This document shows positions 8,067 to 16,057 of a stretch of 38,490 nt of DNA, piece by piece (within the stretch, counting starts at the first letter, position 1; each line of letters starts with the position of its first letter). This stretch comes from Ruminococcus sp. (GTDB taxonomy: Bacteria; Bacillota; Clostridia; Oscillospirales; Ruminococcaceae). Location: contig SVNR01000027.1 of NCBI GenBank assembly GCA_015066815.1, forward strand, positions 1 through 38,490, in the 5' to 3' direction. The notes under the pieces are model-generated. The model saw only the letters and a list, made by a program, of their open reading frames with translations, ran no database searches and was not told where the DNA came from. The position numbers and the translations under genes are program-made.

Positions 8067-8651
8067 ATGGCAGTAAATTTATCAAAAGGACAGAGAGTAA
8101 GTCTTGACAAGGGAATAGTAAAGGCTCTGATAGGACTTGGATGGGATACCAACAAGTATGACGGAGGATATGACTTTGACCTTGATGCAGCAGCTTTTTT
8201 ACTTGGCGATAACGGCAAGGTGACCTGTGATGAGGACTTTATCTTCTACAACAATCTTCAGAGCAGAGATGAGGCTGTAGTTCACACAGGAGATAATCTT
8301 ACAGGTGCGGGCGATGGTGACGATGAAGTAATCATGATAGATTTTACCAAGATTCCGGAAAATGTATCAAAAATAGCTATCACAGTAACTATCCATGATG
8401 CTGTAAACAGAAAGCAGAACTTTGGTCAGGTATCAAACGCTTATGTACATGTTGCAAAAATGGCTTCAGATGCTGATACAGTAGGAGAAGAAGTTTTAAG
8501 ATTTGATCTTGTTGAAGATTTTTCTATAGAAACTGCTATTGTTGTATGTGAGATATACAAAAACAATGGTGACTGGAAATTCAACGCTGTTGCTGCAGGA
8601 TATCAGGGCGGACTTGAAGCGCTCTGCAGAAGCTTTGGCGTAAACGTATAA
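8067..8651 (+). CDS. TerD-family calcium-binding stress protein (second copy)
   Basis: 194 residues. It has a clear ribosome binding site (GGGAGG about 10 bases before ATG) and a canonical TerD sequence: [38 protein letters not shown] (calcium-binding Asp cluster), [13 protein letters not shown] and [11 protein letters not shown]. It is closer to the textbook TerD pattern than the first copy. Last gene of the ter operon, closed by a strong terminator. Confidence 0.94.
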   Translation: MAVNLSKGQRVSLDKGIVKALIGLGWDTNKYDGGYDFDLDAAAFLLGDNGKVTCDEDFIFYNNLQSRDEAVVHTGDNLTGAGDGDDEVIMIDFTKIPENVSKIAITVTIHDAVNRKQNFGQVSNAYVHVAKMASDADTVGEEVLRFDLVEDFSIETAIVVCEIYKNNGDWKFNAVAAGYQGGLEALCRSFGVNV

Positions 8652-8655
8652 TAAA

Positions 8656-8691
8656 AAAATGGTCTTCGGATTTTTTCGGAGACCATTTTGA
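8656..8691 (+). terminator. Bidirectional terminator between the ter operon and the ydjM-like gene
   Basis: Perfect 10-bp arms AAAATGGTCT (8656-8665) and AGACCATTTT (8680-8689), flanked by an A-run on the left. It lies between two convergent genes, 5 bp past the second terD and 6 bp from the end of the minus-strand gene, so it can serve both. Confidence 0.82.
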
Positions 8692-8694
8692 TTT

Positions 8695-9309
8695 TTAGTT
8701 ATGTATAAGATGTGTTATGATTAAGGCGACCTTTACAATGCCGGCTGCAGAAGCAGCAAAAAAAAGAAGTTTGTTTATAATTCCGTCGGCATAACAGATA
8801 TCCAGACTAATCATCGGTTTGCGAAGCGGATAAAAAAGTCGTATACCTTTTTTGTTGAGCATATCTATCAGTATGTGAGAAAGCATAGAAACCGCCATGT
8901 ACTTTACCGAGGACGGAATCAGAACAGAGAACGCAAGAGTTACAGCAGCAACACCTGCAATTGAATGCATAAAAGATCTGTGAGGCTGATGTTCTCCGAA
9001 TATGCATATTCCGATAAGCAGGAAAAAGCCGGTTATCAGCCGCATAATACCGGCGTTGCTTTCTATTCCGCTAATTATACTTGTATCAAAGAAAAGATCT
9101 GCACCGAATATCAGAGCTATTCCAAGAACAGTGACTGCTATTATTTTTCCGAGGCCTTTACGGCTTTCGGAGCGGGTAGCGTCAATATCGCTTATTACTG
9201 AACCGATAGATGAAATCCCAAGACACGTTACCAGTTCCGGAAAATCCGACGGGGAAGTAATATAAAGAGCAGCAGCGCAGCCGACTGCAAGATGAGTTTT
9301 TGAGGTCAT
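8695..9309 (-). CDS. YdjM-like metal-dependent hydrolase / DUF457 membrane protein
   Basis: 204 residues. N-terminal MTSKTHLAVG, SDIDATRS, the HRSFMHS motif near the middle and SHILIDMLNKKG fit the YdjM family of membrane-bound putative metal-dependent hydrolases. The conserved His and Asp residues (THLA, SDID, HRS..H, HILID) are the proposed metal ligands. Several hydrophobic stretches predict four or five membrane segments. The family is SOS-linked in E. coli (LexA-regulated ydjM); no LexA-type box is visible here. AGGA lies upstream of the ATG. The leader contains dispersed element B, which may attenuate transcription. Substrate unknown. Confidence 0.8.
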   Translation of the reverse strand: MTSKTHLAVGCAAALYITSPSDFPELVTCLGISSIGSVISDIDATRSESRKGLGKIIAVTVLGIALIFGADLFFDTSIISGIESNAGIMRLITGFFLLIGICIFGEHQPHRSFMHSIAGVAAVTLAFSVLIPSSVKYMAVSMLSHILIDMLNKKGIRLFYPLRKPMISLDICYADGIINKLLFFAASAAGIVKVALIITHLIHN

Positions 9310-9340
9310 TTTATCCGATCCTTTCGCTGATGAAAAAAAT

Positions 9341-9391
9341 ATTGGCCGATATGCACGGAGTGACCGCAGGGACAGATGTGCAAGGCAATAC
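9341..9391 (-). repeat. Dispersed structured element, copy B, in the leader of the ydjM-like gene
   Basis: On the minus strand this reads TATTGCCTTGCACATC...TATCGGCCAAT, nearly identical to copy A (844-895). Pairing TGCAC/GTGCA plus ATTG-CC/GG-CAAT forms a long interrupted stem. On the minus strand it is followed at once by a run of seven T (9340 downward), so here it resembles an intrinsic terminator placed between the promoter and the gene. Confidence 0.6.
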
Positions 9392-9442
9392 TAATAAAGA
9401 TAATTATAGTGAAAGTCAGATTTATCTTGACATTCAATATAT

Positions 9443-9472
9443 ATTATACTACATATATATAAACAAAAGCAA
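9443..9472 (-). promoter_or_regulatory. Possible promoter for the ydjM-like gene
   Basis: On the minus strand TATAAT (9448-9443) lies 18 bp from TTGCTT (9472-9467). The -10 is perfect, the -35 partial. The region is very A/T-rich, so a chance match is possible. It would place element B inside the transcribed leader. Confidence 0.35.
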
Positions 9473-9569
9473 CAATTATCCGATAAATGGCAGCAAACAT
9501 AATCTTCACTCGAAAGAAATATAAAACAAAAATATTTTTTAAATTTTCAAAAAAATGTGGTGTAAATTA

Positions 9570-9598
9570 TTGCGTTCCATGAAAAAATAGTTTATAAT
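9570..9598 (+). promoter_or_regulatory. Promoter of the yyzM-prfA operon
   Basis: TTGCGT (9570-9575), 17 bp, TATAAT (9593-9598), about 35 bp before the first gene. The perfect -10 and standard spacing support a sigma-A promoter. The gap 9310-9632 otherwise holds element B and the possible minus-strand promoter. Confidence 0.6.
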
Positions 9599-9632
9599 AT
9601 AGAATGCGTACACTATAAAACAGGAGGAAAAT

Positions 9633-9824
9633 ATGGATATTCAACCGGGAGATACATTGGTGATGAAAAAAAATCATCCCTGCGGAAAAAATGAATTTTT
9701 CGTTATAAGATCGGGTGCTGATTTCAGACTCAGATGTATCGGCTGCTCCAGAGAGTTTATGGTGCCCAGAAGCAAAATAGAAAACAAAATAAAACAGGTT
9801 ATAAGAGAACAGAAGGAGTCTTAG
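9633..9824 (+). CDS. yyzM: DUF951 family small protein (YyzM-like)
   Basis: 63 residues with a strong AGGAGG site. The sequence pattern GDTLVMKKNHPCGKNEF, then GADFRLRCIGCSREFMVPR and a basic C-terminus is diagnostic of DUF951. The Cys residues in HPCG and CIGC could bind a metal. Function is unknown. In Firmicutes the family is usually found next to housekeeping genes, here directly before prfA. Confidence 0.9.
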   Translation: MDIQPGDTLVMKKNHPCGKNEFFVIRSGADFRLRCIGCSREFMVPRSKIENKIKQVIREQKES

Positions 9825-9874
9825 CAGGTTCTGATTTTATAAAAAAATAATACTTTAAAAGGAATGCAAAAAAT

Positions 9875-10951
9875 ATGTTTGAAAAATTAAATCTCACAGC
9901 ACAGAAGTTTGATGAAATAAATCAGAAGCTTTCAGACCCTTCGGTTATCAACAATACTTCATTATATACACAGCTGATGAAAGAATACAAGTCGCTTACA
10001 CCTGTAGTGGAGAAGTATAACGAATACCTCCGTGCAAAGTCGGATTTTGAAGAGGCAAAGGAGCTTCTCGATGCAGGCGGCCTTGACAAAGAAATGAAAG
10101 AAATGGCTCAGCTTGAGTACGAAGAACAAAAAGAAAAGATGGAGCTGTTTACAGGAGAACTGAAAATACTTCTTCTTCCTAAGGACCCTAACGATGATAA
10201 AAACGTTATCATCGAGATAAGAGGCGGCGCAGGCGGCGAGGAAGCTTCGCTCTTTGCAAATTCTCTTTACAGAATGTACACAATGTATGCTGAATCAATG
10301 GGCTGGAAGCAGGAAGTGCTTAATTCAAATGAAACAGAGCTTGGCGGTTTCAAGGAAATAAGCTTCTCCATTGAAGGTGAAGGTGCATATTCAAGATTCA
10401 AATACGAAAGCGGAGTTCACAGAGTTCAGCGTGTTCCGGAAACAGAATCACAGGGAAGAATACATACATCTACAGTTACAGTAGCTGTACTTGTAGAGGC
10501 TGATGATGTTGAGCTTGACATAAATCCTACAGATCTCAAGATCGATGTTTTCCGTGCAAGCGGTGCGGGCGGACAGCATATCAACAAAACAGAGTCGGCA
10601 GTGCGTATAACACATGTTCCGACAGGTACTGTAGTTGAGTGTCAGGACGAACGAAGCCAGCACAAGAACAAAGAAAAAGCTATGAAGATACTGCGTTCAA
10701 GACTCTATGAGGCACTTTGTCAGGAACAGGCTGACAAGATAGCCTCCGAAAGAAAAACTCAGGTGGGAACCGGAGACAGATCCGAACGAATACGTACATA
10801 TAATTATCCTCAGGGACGTATTACAGACCATCGTATAGGTCTTACTCTCTATAAGCTTGAGGATGTGCTTAACGGTCACCTTCAGGAAGTCATAGATGCA
10901 CTCGCAACTGCTGATCAGGCAGCAAAGCTTGCAATGCAGAGTGAGCTTTAA
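9875..10951 (+). CDS. prfA: Peptide chain release factor 1
   Basis: 358 residues, normal RF1 length. The peptidyl-hydrolysis motif GGQ is at 232-234 (in [18 protein letters not shown]). The codon-recognition tripeptide PET lies in [14 protein letters not shown], typical of RF1 and distinct from the SPF of RF2. It ends translation at UAA and UAG. Gln234 is the usual methylation target of PrmC, but no prmC gene is in this operon. It follows yyzM by 50 bp. Confidence 0.97.
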   Translation: MFEKLNLTAQKFDEINQKLSDPSVINNTSLYTQLMKEYKSLTPVVEKYNEYLRAKSDFEEAKELLDAGGLDKEMKEMAQLEYEEQKEKMELFTGELKILLLPKDPNDDKNVIIEIRGGAGGEEASLFANSLYRMYTMYAESMGWKQEVLNSNETELGGFKEISFSIEGEGAYSRFKYESGVHRVQRVPETESQGRIHTSTVTVAVLVEADDVELDINPTDLKIDVFRASGAGGQHINKTESAVRITHVPTGTVVECQDERSQHKNKEKAMKILRSRLYEALCQEQADKIASERKTQVGTGDRSERIRTYNYPQGRITDHRIGLTLYKLEDVLNGHLQEVIDALATADQAAKLAMQSEL

Positions 10952-11045
10952 GCATTCGTTTTATCTACAGCTTCCGGATTGTCTTTATAAAAATAAAAGG
11001 AGAAATAAGATTCGTTAGTTTTTCAACCGAATCAAAAGTGGATGT

Positions 11046-12065
11046 ATGAAAGAAATGAATTTTTTAAGCGGCAGTGACAGTGACCTCGAAATAGCTGTGT
11101 CGCTGCTTATGTGCGGAGAGGTAGTTGCACTCCCGACAGAGACTGTTTATGGTCTTGCAGCAGACGCTACTAACGAAACAGCAGTTTCAAAAATTTTCGA
11201 AGCTAAGGGAAGACCTGCAGACAATCCTCTTATTATTCACATATCGGATCTTGAAATGATGAAAAAATACACAGAGGATATACCGTCAGTAGCATATCGT
11301 CTTGCAGAAAATTTCTGGCCCGGTCCGCTTACTATGATACTTCCTAAGAAAAACAATATCCCTTCTATAGTAACAGGAGGGCTTGATACAGTTGCAGTAA
11401 GAATGCCTGACAACGAAATCATGAAAAAAGTAATCAGTATGACCGGCAAGCCTCTTGCTGCTCCTTCCGCAAATCTTTCAGGTTCGCCGAGTCCGACTAC
11501 TGCACGTCATGTCATAGATGATATGAACGGAAAAATATCAGCTGTAGTTGACGGAGGAGAATGCAGAGTAGGACTGGAATCTACTGTTATAACTTTTGAG
11601 GGATATGATTCGGTGCGTATACTTCGCCCCGGCTTCATAACTCCTGAACAGCTCAGAAAAGTTGTCGATGACGTAATAATAGACAAAAACATTTCTTCTG
11701 ATGAAGTTCCGGAGGTAAACGAAGTACGTTCTCCCGGAATGAAATACACACACTATTCGCCGAGAGCACGTGTTGTGCTTGTACGCGAGGGTATTGAGAT
11801 GTTCAAAAAATACGTTTCTGAACAGACAGAACAGGATTCATGCAGCCTTATTTTTGATTATGATACTGAAAACTTTCCTTTTAAATATATGACATACGGA
11901 TCAACTCCGGAAGAACAGGCGCAGCAGTTATTTGCAAAGCTCAGAGAAGCAGACCGTCTTGGCATAAAAACCCTCTATGTCAGAGCACCAAGAAAAGAGG
12001 GGGTAGGGCTTGCAGTATATAACCGTTTGATAAGAGCGGCCGGTTATGAGGTGGTAGAATCGTGA
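11046..12065 (+). CDS. ywlC: L-threonylcarbamoyladenylate synthase (Sua5/YwlC type)
   Basis: 339 residues: an N-terminal YrdC domain (ALPTETVYGLAADA, KGRPADNPLIIHI, APSANLSGSPSPTT) and a C-terminal Sua5 domain of about 120 residues after RSPGMKYTHYSP. The two-domain length separates it from the short TsaC form. It makes threonylcarbamoyl-AMP from Thr, bicarbonate and ATP for the t6A37 tRNA modification. The ribosome binding site is weak. The 94-bp gap upstream holds a small GATTCG/CGAATC inverted repeat but no gene. Its stop overlaps the coaE start by 4 bp. Confidence 0.94.
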   Translation: MKEMNFLSGSDSDLEIAVSLLMCGEVVALPTETVYGLAADATNETAVSKIFEAKGRPADNPLIIHISDLEMMKKYTEDIPSVAYRLAENFWPGPLTMILPKKNNIPSIVTGGLDTVAVRMPDNEIMKKVISMTGKPLAAPSANLSGSPSPTTARHVIDDMNGKISAVVDGGECRVGLESTVITFEGYDSVRILRPGFITPEQLRKVVDDVIIDKNISSDEVPEVNEVRSPGMKYTHYSPRARVVLVREGIEMFKKYVSEQTEQDSCSLIFDYDTENFPFKYMTYGSTPEEQAQQLFAKLREADRLGIKTLYVRAPRKEGVGLAVYNRLIRAAGYEVVES

Positions 12066-12703
12066 ACAGTTTAGAAGGTGTAATGGTTATCGGACTTACA
12101 GGTCAGACCGGTTCAGGCAAAACCACAGCCTGTAAAAGATTCAGACAAAACGGTTTTACAGTCATAAACGCTGATGAGGTAGCAAAAAGCATAATGGAGC
12201 CCGATACAGTTTGTCTAAGAGAAATTGCAGACTGTTTTGGTCCGTGTGTGCTCAACGACGATCATTCTCTTAACCGTCGTGCTTTAGCTGATATAGTTTT
12301 CAACAATCCAAAAAAGCTTGAGCTTCTGAACAGTATTTCATATCCGCATATAACATCTGAGATTTTGTCTCTTATCAAAGAAAATTCTGCCAGAGGAAAC
12401 AAGCTGATCCTTCTTGATGCTCCTACACTTTTTGAGAGCAGAGTAGATGATTTTTGCGAAATTATAATTTCTGTTATTGCAGATGAGGAAACAAGACTTC
12501 AGAGAATCATGAAACGTGACTCTCTGACAGATGAGCAGGCAATTGCACGTATGAATTCCCAGCATACAGAAAAATTTTTCGTTGATAATTCAGATTTTAT
12601 TATTAAAAATAATAATGGTATGACAGGTCTTGACGATGTTGTCGATGAACTGTCCGATAAGATAAAAAGATATTATAACAACAAATTCAAAGATACGGAG
12701 TGA
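12062..12703 (+). CDS. coaE: Dephospho-CoA kinase
   Basis: 213 residues. The P-loop GQTGSGKTT at about 14-22, INADEVAK (substrate Asp), DAPTLFES and the LID segment RIMKRDSLTDEQAIARMNSQ fit CoaE, which phosphorylates the 3'-hydroxyl of dephospho-CoA in the last step of coenzyme A synthesis. GTG 12062 overlaps the previous stop (GTGA) with GAGGTGG 6 bases upstream. An ATG at 12083 with AGAAGGTG upstream would give a more family-typical start (MVIGLTG), so initiation may occur at either. Confidence 0.94.
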   Translation: MNSLEGVMVIGLTGQTGSGKTTACKRFRQNGFTVINADEVAKSIMEPDTVCLREIADCFGPCVLNDDHSLNRRALADIVFNNPKKLELLNSISYPHITSEILSLIKENSARGNKLILLDAPTLFESRVDDFCEIIISVIADEETRLQRIMKRDSLTDEQAIARMNSQHTEKFFVDNSDFIIKNNNGMTGLDDVVDELSDKIKRYYNNKFKDTE

Positions 12704-12709
12704 TAAAAA

Positions 12710-14122
12710 TTGAGTAAAGAAAAAGAATCATGTCCTGCTAAAGAACTTAAGGATAAGCTTTTTTATTCCAAGAAAAATATTTATCATATAATAGACGATT
12801 CTGAAGTAAAAAAAATATATGATTTTTCAGAGGATTATAAGATATTTCTTGACAAATCCAAAACAGAACGTGAAGCTGTAAAGTTTGCTGTAAAAGCAGC
12901 AGAAGAAAAGGGCTTTGTAGAATATAAGCAGGGTATGGAACTTAAGCCTGGCACAAAAATATTCAGAAACAACAGAGGCAAAGCACTTATTCTTGCAGTT
13001 ATAGGAAGTGAACCTATCGAAAACGGAGTAAGAATAAACGCAGCACATGTGGATTCGCCAAGGCTTGATCTCAAGCAGTGTCCTTTGTATGAGGATAGCG
13101 AGCTTGCTCTTTTCAAAACACATTATTATGGCGGAATAAAAAAATATCAGTGGACTTCTGTTCCGCTTGCACTTCACGGAGTAGTTGTGCTTCTTGATGG
13201 TACACAGGTAGAGGTCTGCATAGGTGAAGAGACAACAGACCCTGTTTTCGTAATAAGCGATCTGCTTCCGCACCTTGCTTCAGAACAGATGAAGAAAAAC
13301 GGTTCATCTATTGTGACCGGCGAAGAGCTCAACATAATTATCGGTTCAAGACCTTTTAAGTCAGACAAGGAAAGCGAGCTTGTCAAGCTCAACATTCTTT
13401 CTATACTTTTTGAAAAGTACGGTATCACAGAAGAGGATTTTCTGTCTGCAGAGCTTGAAGCTGTTCCTGCATTCAGAGCTTCTGATGTAGGCTTTGACAG
13501 AAGCCTTATCGGATCTTACGGACACGATGACAGAGTGTGTGCTTATCCTGCTCTCAGAGCAATACTTGATACAACCCGGATCCCTGATAAAACAACAGTT
13601 ACTGTTCTTACCGATAAGGAGGAAACGGGCAGCGACGGAAACACAGGTCTTAACTCATCCTACCTCAGATATTTTATAGACGATATAGCAAATGAATACG
13701 GAAAAAGAGGAACAACTGTCCTCTCCAACTCAGAGTGTCTGTCAGCTGACGTGAACGCTGCTTTTGATCCGACATTCCCGAGTGTGATGGAAAAGAAAAA
13801 TGCAGCCTATCTTAACTATGGTGTTGTTGTAACAAAGTACACCGGTTCAAGAGGAAAGTCCGGAACATCAGATGCATCTGCAGAGTTTGTCGGCAGAATA
13901 CGTACAATGCTTAACAAAAACAATGTAGTATGGCAGACAGGCGAACTCGGAAAGGTTGACGGCGGCGGCGGCGGAACCGTAGCTGCATATATAGCAAATC
14001 TCAATGTAGATGTTATAGATGTGGGTGTTCCTGTTCTTTCTATGCATGCTCCGTATGAGATCGTAGCCAAGACAGATGTGTATATGGCATACAGAGCTTT
14101 CAGAGCTTTTATAGAAGACTAA
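12710..14122 (+). CDS. M18 family zinc aminopeptidase
   Basis: 470 residues from a TTG start with GGAGTG upstream. Metal-ligand segments NAAHVDSPRLD, YGHDDRVCA, LTDKEETGSDG and LSMHAPYEI occur in the order expected for M18 aspartyl/leucyl aminopeptidases, which form large dodecameric cytosolic particles. The length and the TDKEETGSDGNTG motif favour the bacterial Clostridium-type M18 branch. Last gene of the operon, 6 bp after coaE, closed by a strong terminator. Preference for Asp or other N-terminal residues cannot be read from the sequence. Confidence 0.92.
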   Translation: MSKEKESCPAKELKDKLFYSKKNIYHIIDDSEVKKIYDFSEDYKIFLDKSKTEREAVKFAVKAAEEKGFVEYKQGMELKPGTKIFRNNRGKALILAVIGSEPIENGVRINAAHVDSPRLDLKQCPLYEDSELALFKTHYYGGIKKYQWTSVPLALHGVVVLLDGTQVEVCIGEETTDPVFVISDLLPHLASEQMKKNGSSIVTGEELNIIIGSRPFKSDKESELVKLNILSILFEKYGITEEDFLSAELEAVPAFRASDVGFDRSLIGSYGHDDRVCAYPALRAILDTTRIPDKTTVTVLTDKEETGSDGNTGLNSSYLRYFIDDIANEYGKRGTTVLSNSECLSADVNAAFDPTFPSVMEKKNAAYLNYGVVVTKYTGSRGKSGTSDASAEFVGRIRTMLNKNNVVWQTGELGKVDGGGGGTVAAYIANLNVDVIDVGVPVLSMHAPYEIVAKTDVYMAYRAFRAFIED

Positions 14123-14146
14123 GCAGTTTTTTATCAATAACAAGGG

Positions 14147-14193
14147 AAAAACCCCTGAAACTACCTTAAACAAGTAGCTTCAGGGGTTTTTTT
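14147..14193 (+). terminator. Strong intrinsic terminator
   Basis: Stem AAAAACCCCTGAA (14147-14159) / TTCAGGGGTTTTT (14179-14191), with an inner CTAC/GTAG pairing, and T-rich sequence after it. Ends the yyzM-prfA operon. Confidence 0.92.
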
Positions 14194-14226
14194 ATGACAA
14201 TTTTTTTGTATGAAGTGCGCTATAAT
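14194..14226 (+). promoter_or_regulatory. Possible spoIIGA promoter with 21-bp spacing
   Basis: TATAAT (14221-14226) has no -35 at the normal distance. ATGACA (14194-14199) lies 21 bp upstream. The B. subtilis spoIIG promoter also has an over-long spacing (22 bp) and depends on Spo0A. The sigE gene downstream shows the same 21-bp arrangement. The -35 overlaps the end of the preceding terminator. Confidence 0.45.
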
Positions 14227-14239
14227 AATATATAGAAAA

Positions 14240-14310
14240 CGATATGTACAAAGCTGATGTAGTTAGAGTATGTGCATATCGGCTGAAAAAAATCACCTTA
14301 AGGTGATTTT
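14240..14310 (+). promoter_or_regulatory. Two inverted repeats in the spoIIGA leader
   Basis: First, CGATATGTAC (14240-14249) pairs with GTGCATATCG (14272-14281) at 9 of 10 positions, the tenth being G-U. The second arm shares GTGCATATCGGCT with dispersed element A. Second, a 22-bp perfect palindrome spans 14289-14310 (AAAATCACC, TTAA centre, GGTGATTTT). Both lie between the promoter and the start codon. Regulatory meaning is unknown. Confidence 0.5.
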
Positions 14311-14330
14311 ATACAAGATAAAATAAGGCT

Positions 14331-15179
14331 GTGGTATACTTGAATGTGATATACATAGATGTGCTTATTGTTCTGAATATTTACGTGAATTATTTTCTTG
14401 TCAAGGCGACCTCCAGAATATCTCATACCTCCTTGAAAACCTCGGGTCTTGTAGTTTCATCTGTTATCGGCAGCCTTTTTTCTCTTGTAATTCTTCTGCC
14501 TCATATAAGCTTTTTACTTATGTTTCTTATAAAGGCGGTAGCTGCAGTATTGATAGTGATAATAGCCTTTGGCAAAAAAAAGCTCAGGGAGTACATAAGG
14601 CTTACGATATACTTTTACATAATAAATTTTTCTTTTGCGGGGATCATACTTTCGCTGAGATATTTTTTTGACTGTGAAACAATAACGGTCAATAATACGT
14701 TTGTATATATTGATGTATCACTGTTCAGCCTTATGGTATTTACTGCAGTATCATATTTTTCTGTATGCTTTATAAGAACGGTTGTAGATAAGGGAGCATG
14801 CTGTCAGGGTGACTTTTCTGTAATAATAAAAAACAACGGAAGGTCAGTATCTGTTTCAGGACTTTCCGATACCGGAAATTCTATGACTGATATGTTCAGC
14901 GGAAAGCCGGTAATAGTATGCTCAGAGGATATAATAACAAAACTGACAGGTGATAAAACAGAAAAAACAGATGTTTATGATATACTCACGGCGTCTGAAA
15001 AAATAAAAGGAACCCGGCTTGTACCGTATTCAACTATAGACGGTACAGGGCTTCTTCCGGCTTTTAAGCCGGATGAGGTAATAATACAGGGCAACAATAT
15101 ATCAAGGAGTGTAGATGTTCTTATCGGGATAAAGGAAACGGCCGGAAGAGCAGTTTTCAATCCGTCTATTCTATCATAA
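14331..15179 (+). CDS. spoIIGA: SpoIIGA, sigma-E processing aspartic protease
   Basis: 282 residues. The N-terminal half has about five membrane segments beginning at VIYIDVLIVLNIYVNYFL, the SpoIIGA signature start. The C-terminal half is a cytosolic aspartic-protease domain with the catalytic motif DTGN at residue 180 (in SGLSDTGNSMTD). In sporulating Firmicutes it sits in the septum and cleaves the pro-sequence from pro-sigma-E after a SpoIIR signal from the forespore. sigE follows 93 bp downstream. The start GTG 14331 has a weak ribosome binding site (AAGG, close to the start) but fits the family N-terminus. Confidence 0.92.
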   Translation: MVYLNVIYIDVLIVLNIYVNYFLVKATSRISHTSLKTSGLVVSSVIGSLFSLVILLPHISFLLMFLIKAVAAVLIVIIAFGKKKLREYIRLTIYFYIINFSFAGIILSLRYFFDCETITVNNTFVYIDVSLFSLMVFTAVSYFSVCFIRTVVDKGACCQGDFSVIIKNNGRSVSVSGLSDTGNSMTDMFSGKPVIVCSEDIITKLTGDKTEKTDVYDILTASEKIKGTRLVPYSTIDGTGLLPAFKPDEVIIQGNNISRSVDVLIGIKETAGRAVFNPSILS

Positions 15180-15204
15180 AAAAATTTTAAAGCATATACA
15201 TCAA

Positions 15205-15237
15205 CCGACAAATTCAGCTTAAAAAATGATATATAAT
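15205..15237 (+). promoter_or_regulatory. Possible sigE promoter with 21-bp spacing and 0A-box-like -35
   Basis: TATAAT (15232-15237) is preceded by CCGACA (15205-15210) at 21 bp, not 17. The sequence ACCGACAAA over the -35 matches 7 of 9 positions of TTCGACAAA, the reverse complement of the Spo0A box. This suggests sigE has its own Spo0A-dependent promoter besides spoIIGA read-through. Confidence 0.45.
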
Positions 15238-15272
15238 TTTATCATAAAAAAAACAGAAGGTAGTGACAAAAC

Positions 15273-15980
15273 GTGAAGATAACAGAAAAAATAGCATTGC
15301 TTATAAGGAAGATAAAAAACAGGCTTCTTTACGGAAACATTTATTATATAAACGGTTCTGAGAAGCTTCCGCCTCCGCTTAGTAAGGAAGAGGAGGAAGA
15401 AACCTTTGCACTTCTTGCAAAAAATGAAAAGCTTGCACGTGAACGTCTTATAGTTCACAATCTCAGGCTTGTGGTTTACATAGCTAAAAAATTTGAGTCG
15501 TCCGGTGTAGGTGTGGAGGATCTTGTATCAATCGGAACTATAGGTCTTATCAAAGCTGTTAAGACATTCTGCCCCGAAAAACAGATAAAGCTTGCCACAT
15601 ATGCTTCCAGATGTATAGAAAACGAGATACTTATGTTTCTGAGAAAATCATCTCAGTACAAAAACGAGATATCGATAGACGAACCGTTGAACATAGACTA
15701 TGACGGAAACGAGCTTCTGCTGTCAGATATACTTGGTACCGATGATGATATAGTAAACAAGGGGATCGAAAGTGAGTCGGAGAAAAACATGCTTCTCAAA
15801 GCAGTAAACTCTCTGAAGGGAAGGGAAAAGCTCATTATGCAGATGAGATTTGGCCTTATAGACGGAAAAGAAAAAACGCAAAAGGAAGTTGCTGATGAGA
15901 TAGGAATATCACAGTCATATATATCAAGACTTGAAAAACGTATTATAAAAAAATTAAGGATAAGTATGGAAAAAATTTAA
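15273..15980 (+). CDS. sigE: Sporulation sigma factor SigE (as pro-sigma-E)
   Basis: 235 residues from GTG 15273, with a ribosome binding site (AAGGTAGTG) upstream. A basic, hydrophobic pro-sequence of roughly 27-30 residues precedes [12 protein letters not shown], where sigma-E pro-proteins are processed. Region 2 ([26 protein letters not shown]) and region 4 with its helix-turn-helix ([20 protein letters not shown]) are intact. After cleavage by SpoIIGA it directs early mother-cell gene expression. No sigG follows; in many Firmicutes spoIIGA, sigE and sigG are consecutive. Confidence 0.95.
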   Translation: MKITEKIALLIRKIKNRLLYGNIYYINGSEKLPPPLSKEEEEETFALLAKNEKLARERLIVHNLRLVVYIAKKFESSGVGVEDLVSIGTIGLIKAVKTFCPEKQIKLATYASRCIENEILMFLRKSSQYKNEISIDEPLNIDYDGNELLLSDILGTDDDIVNKGIESESEKNMLLKAVNSLKGREKLIMQMRFGLIDGKEKTQKEVADEIGISQSYISRLEKRIIKKLRISMEKI

Positions 15981-15988
15981 AAAAACTA

Positions 15989-16017
15989 TTGCATGTTTTC
16001 CGGGAATAGTGTATAAT
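15989..16017 (+). promoter_or_regulatory. Promoter of the DUF6382-FHA gene
   Basis: TTGCAT (15989-15994), 17 bp, TATAAT (16012-16017). Standard spacing, perfect -10, -35 matching 4 of 6 positions. It lies just after sigE. Confidence 0.65.
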
Positions 16018-16057
16018 TAACTTAAAAGGAAAATTAAGGAATGAAGGAAGGATAAAA

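Noticed and set aside
9427-9450. TTGACA plus TATACT as a plus-strand promoter
   Set aside because: Spacing is only 12 bp; the yyzM promoter at 9570-9598 fits better.
9300-9524. 74-codon plus-strand frame overlapping element B
   Set aside because: No ribosome binding site, it runs over the repeat and A/T-rich intergenic DNA, and its start lies in the ydjM-like gene.
10999-11035. AGGAG site before ywlC as the start of a small leader gene
   Set aside because: No ATG, GTG or TTG follows within range; an ATT start would give only two codons.
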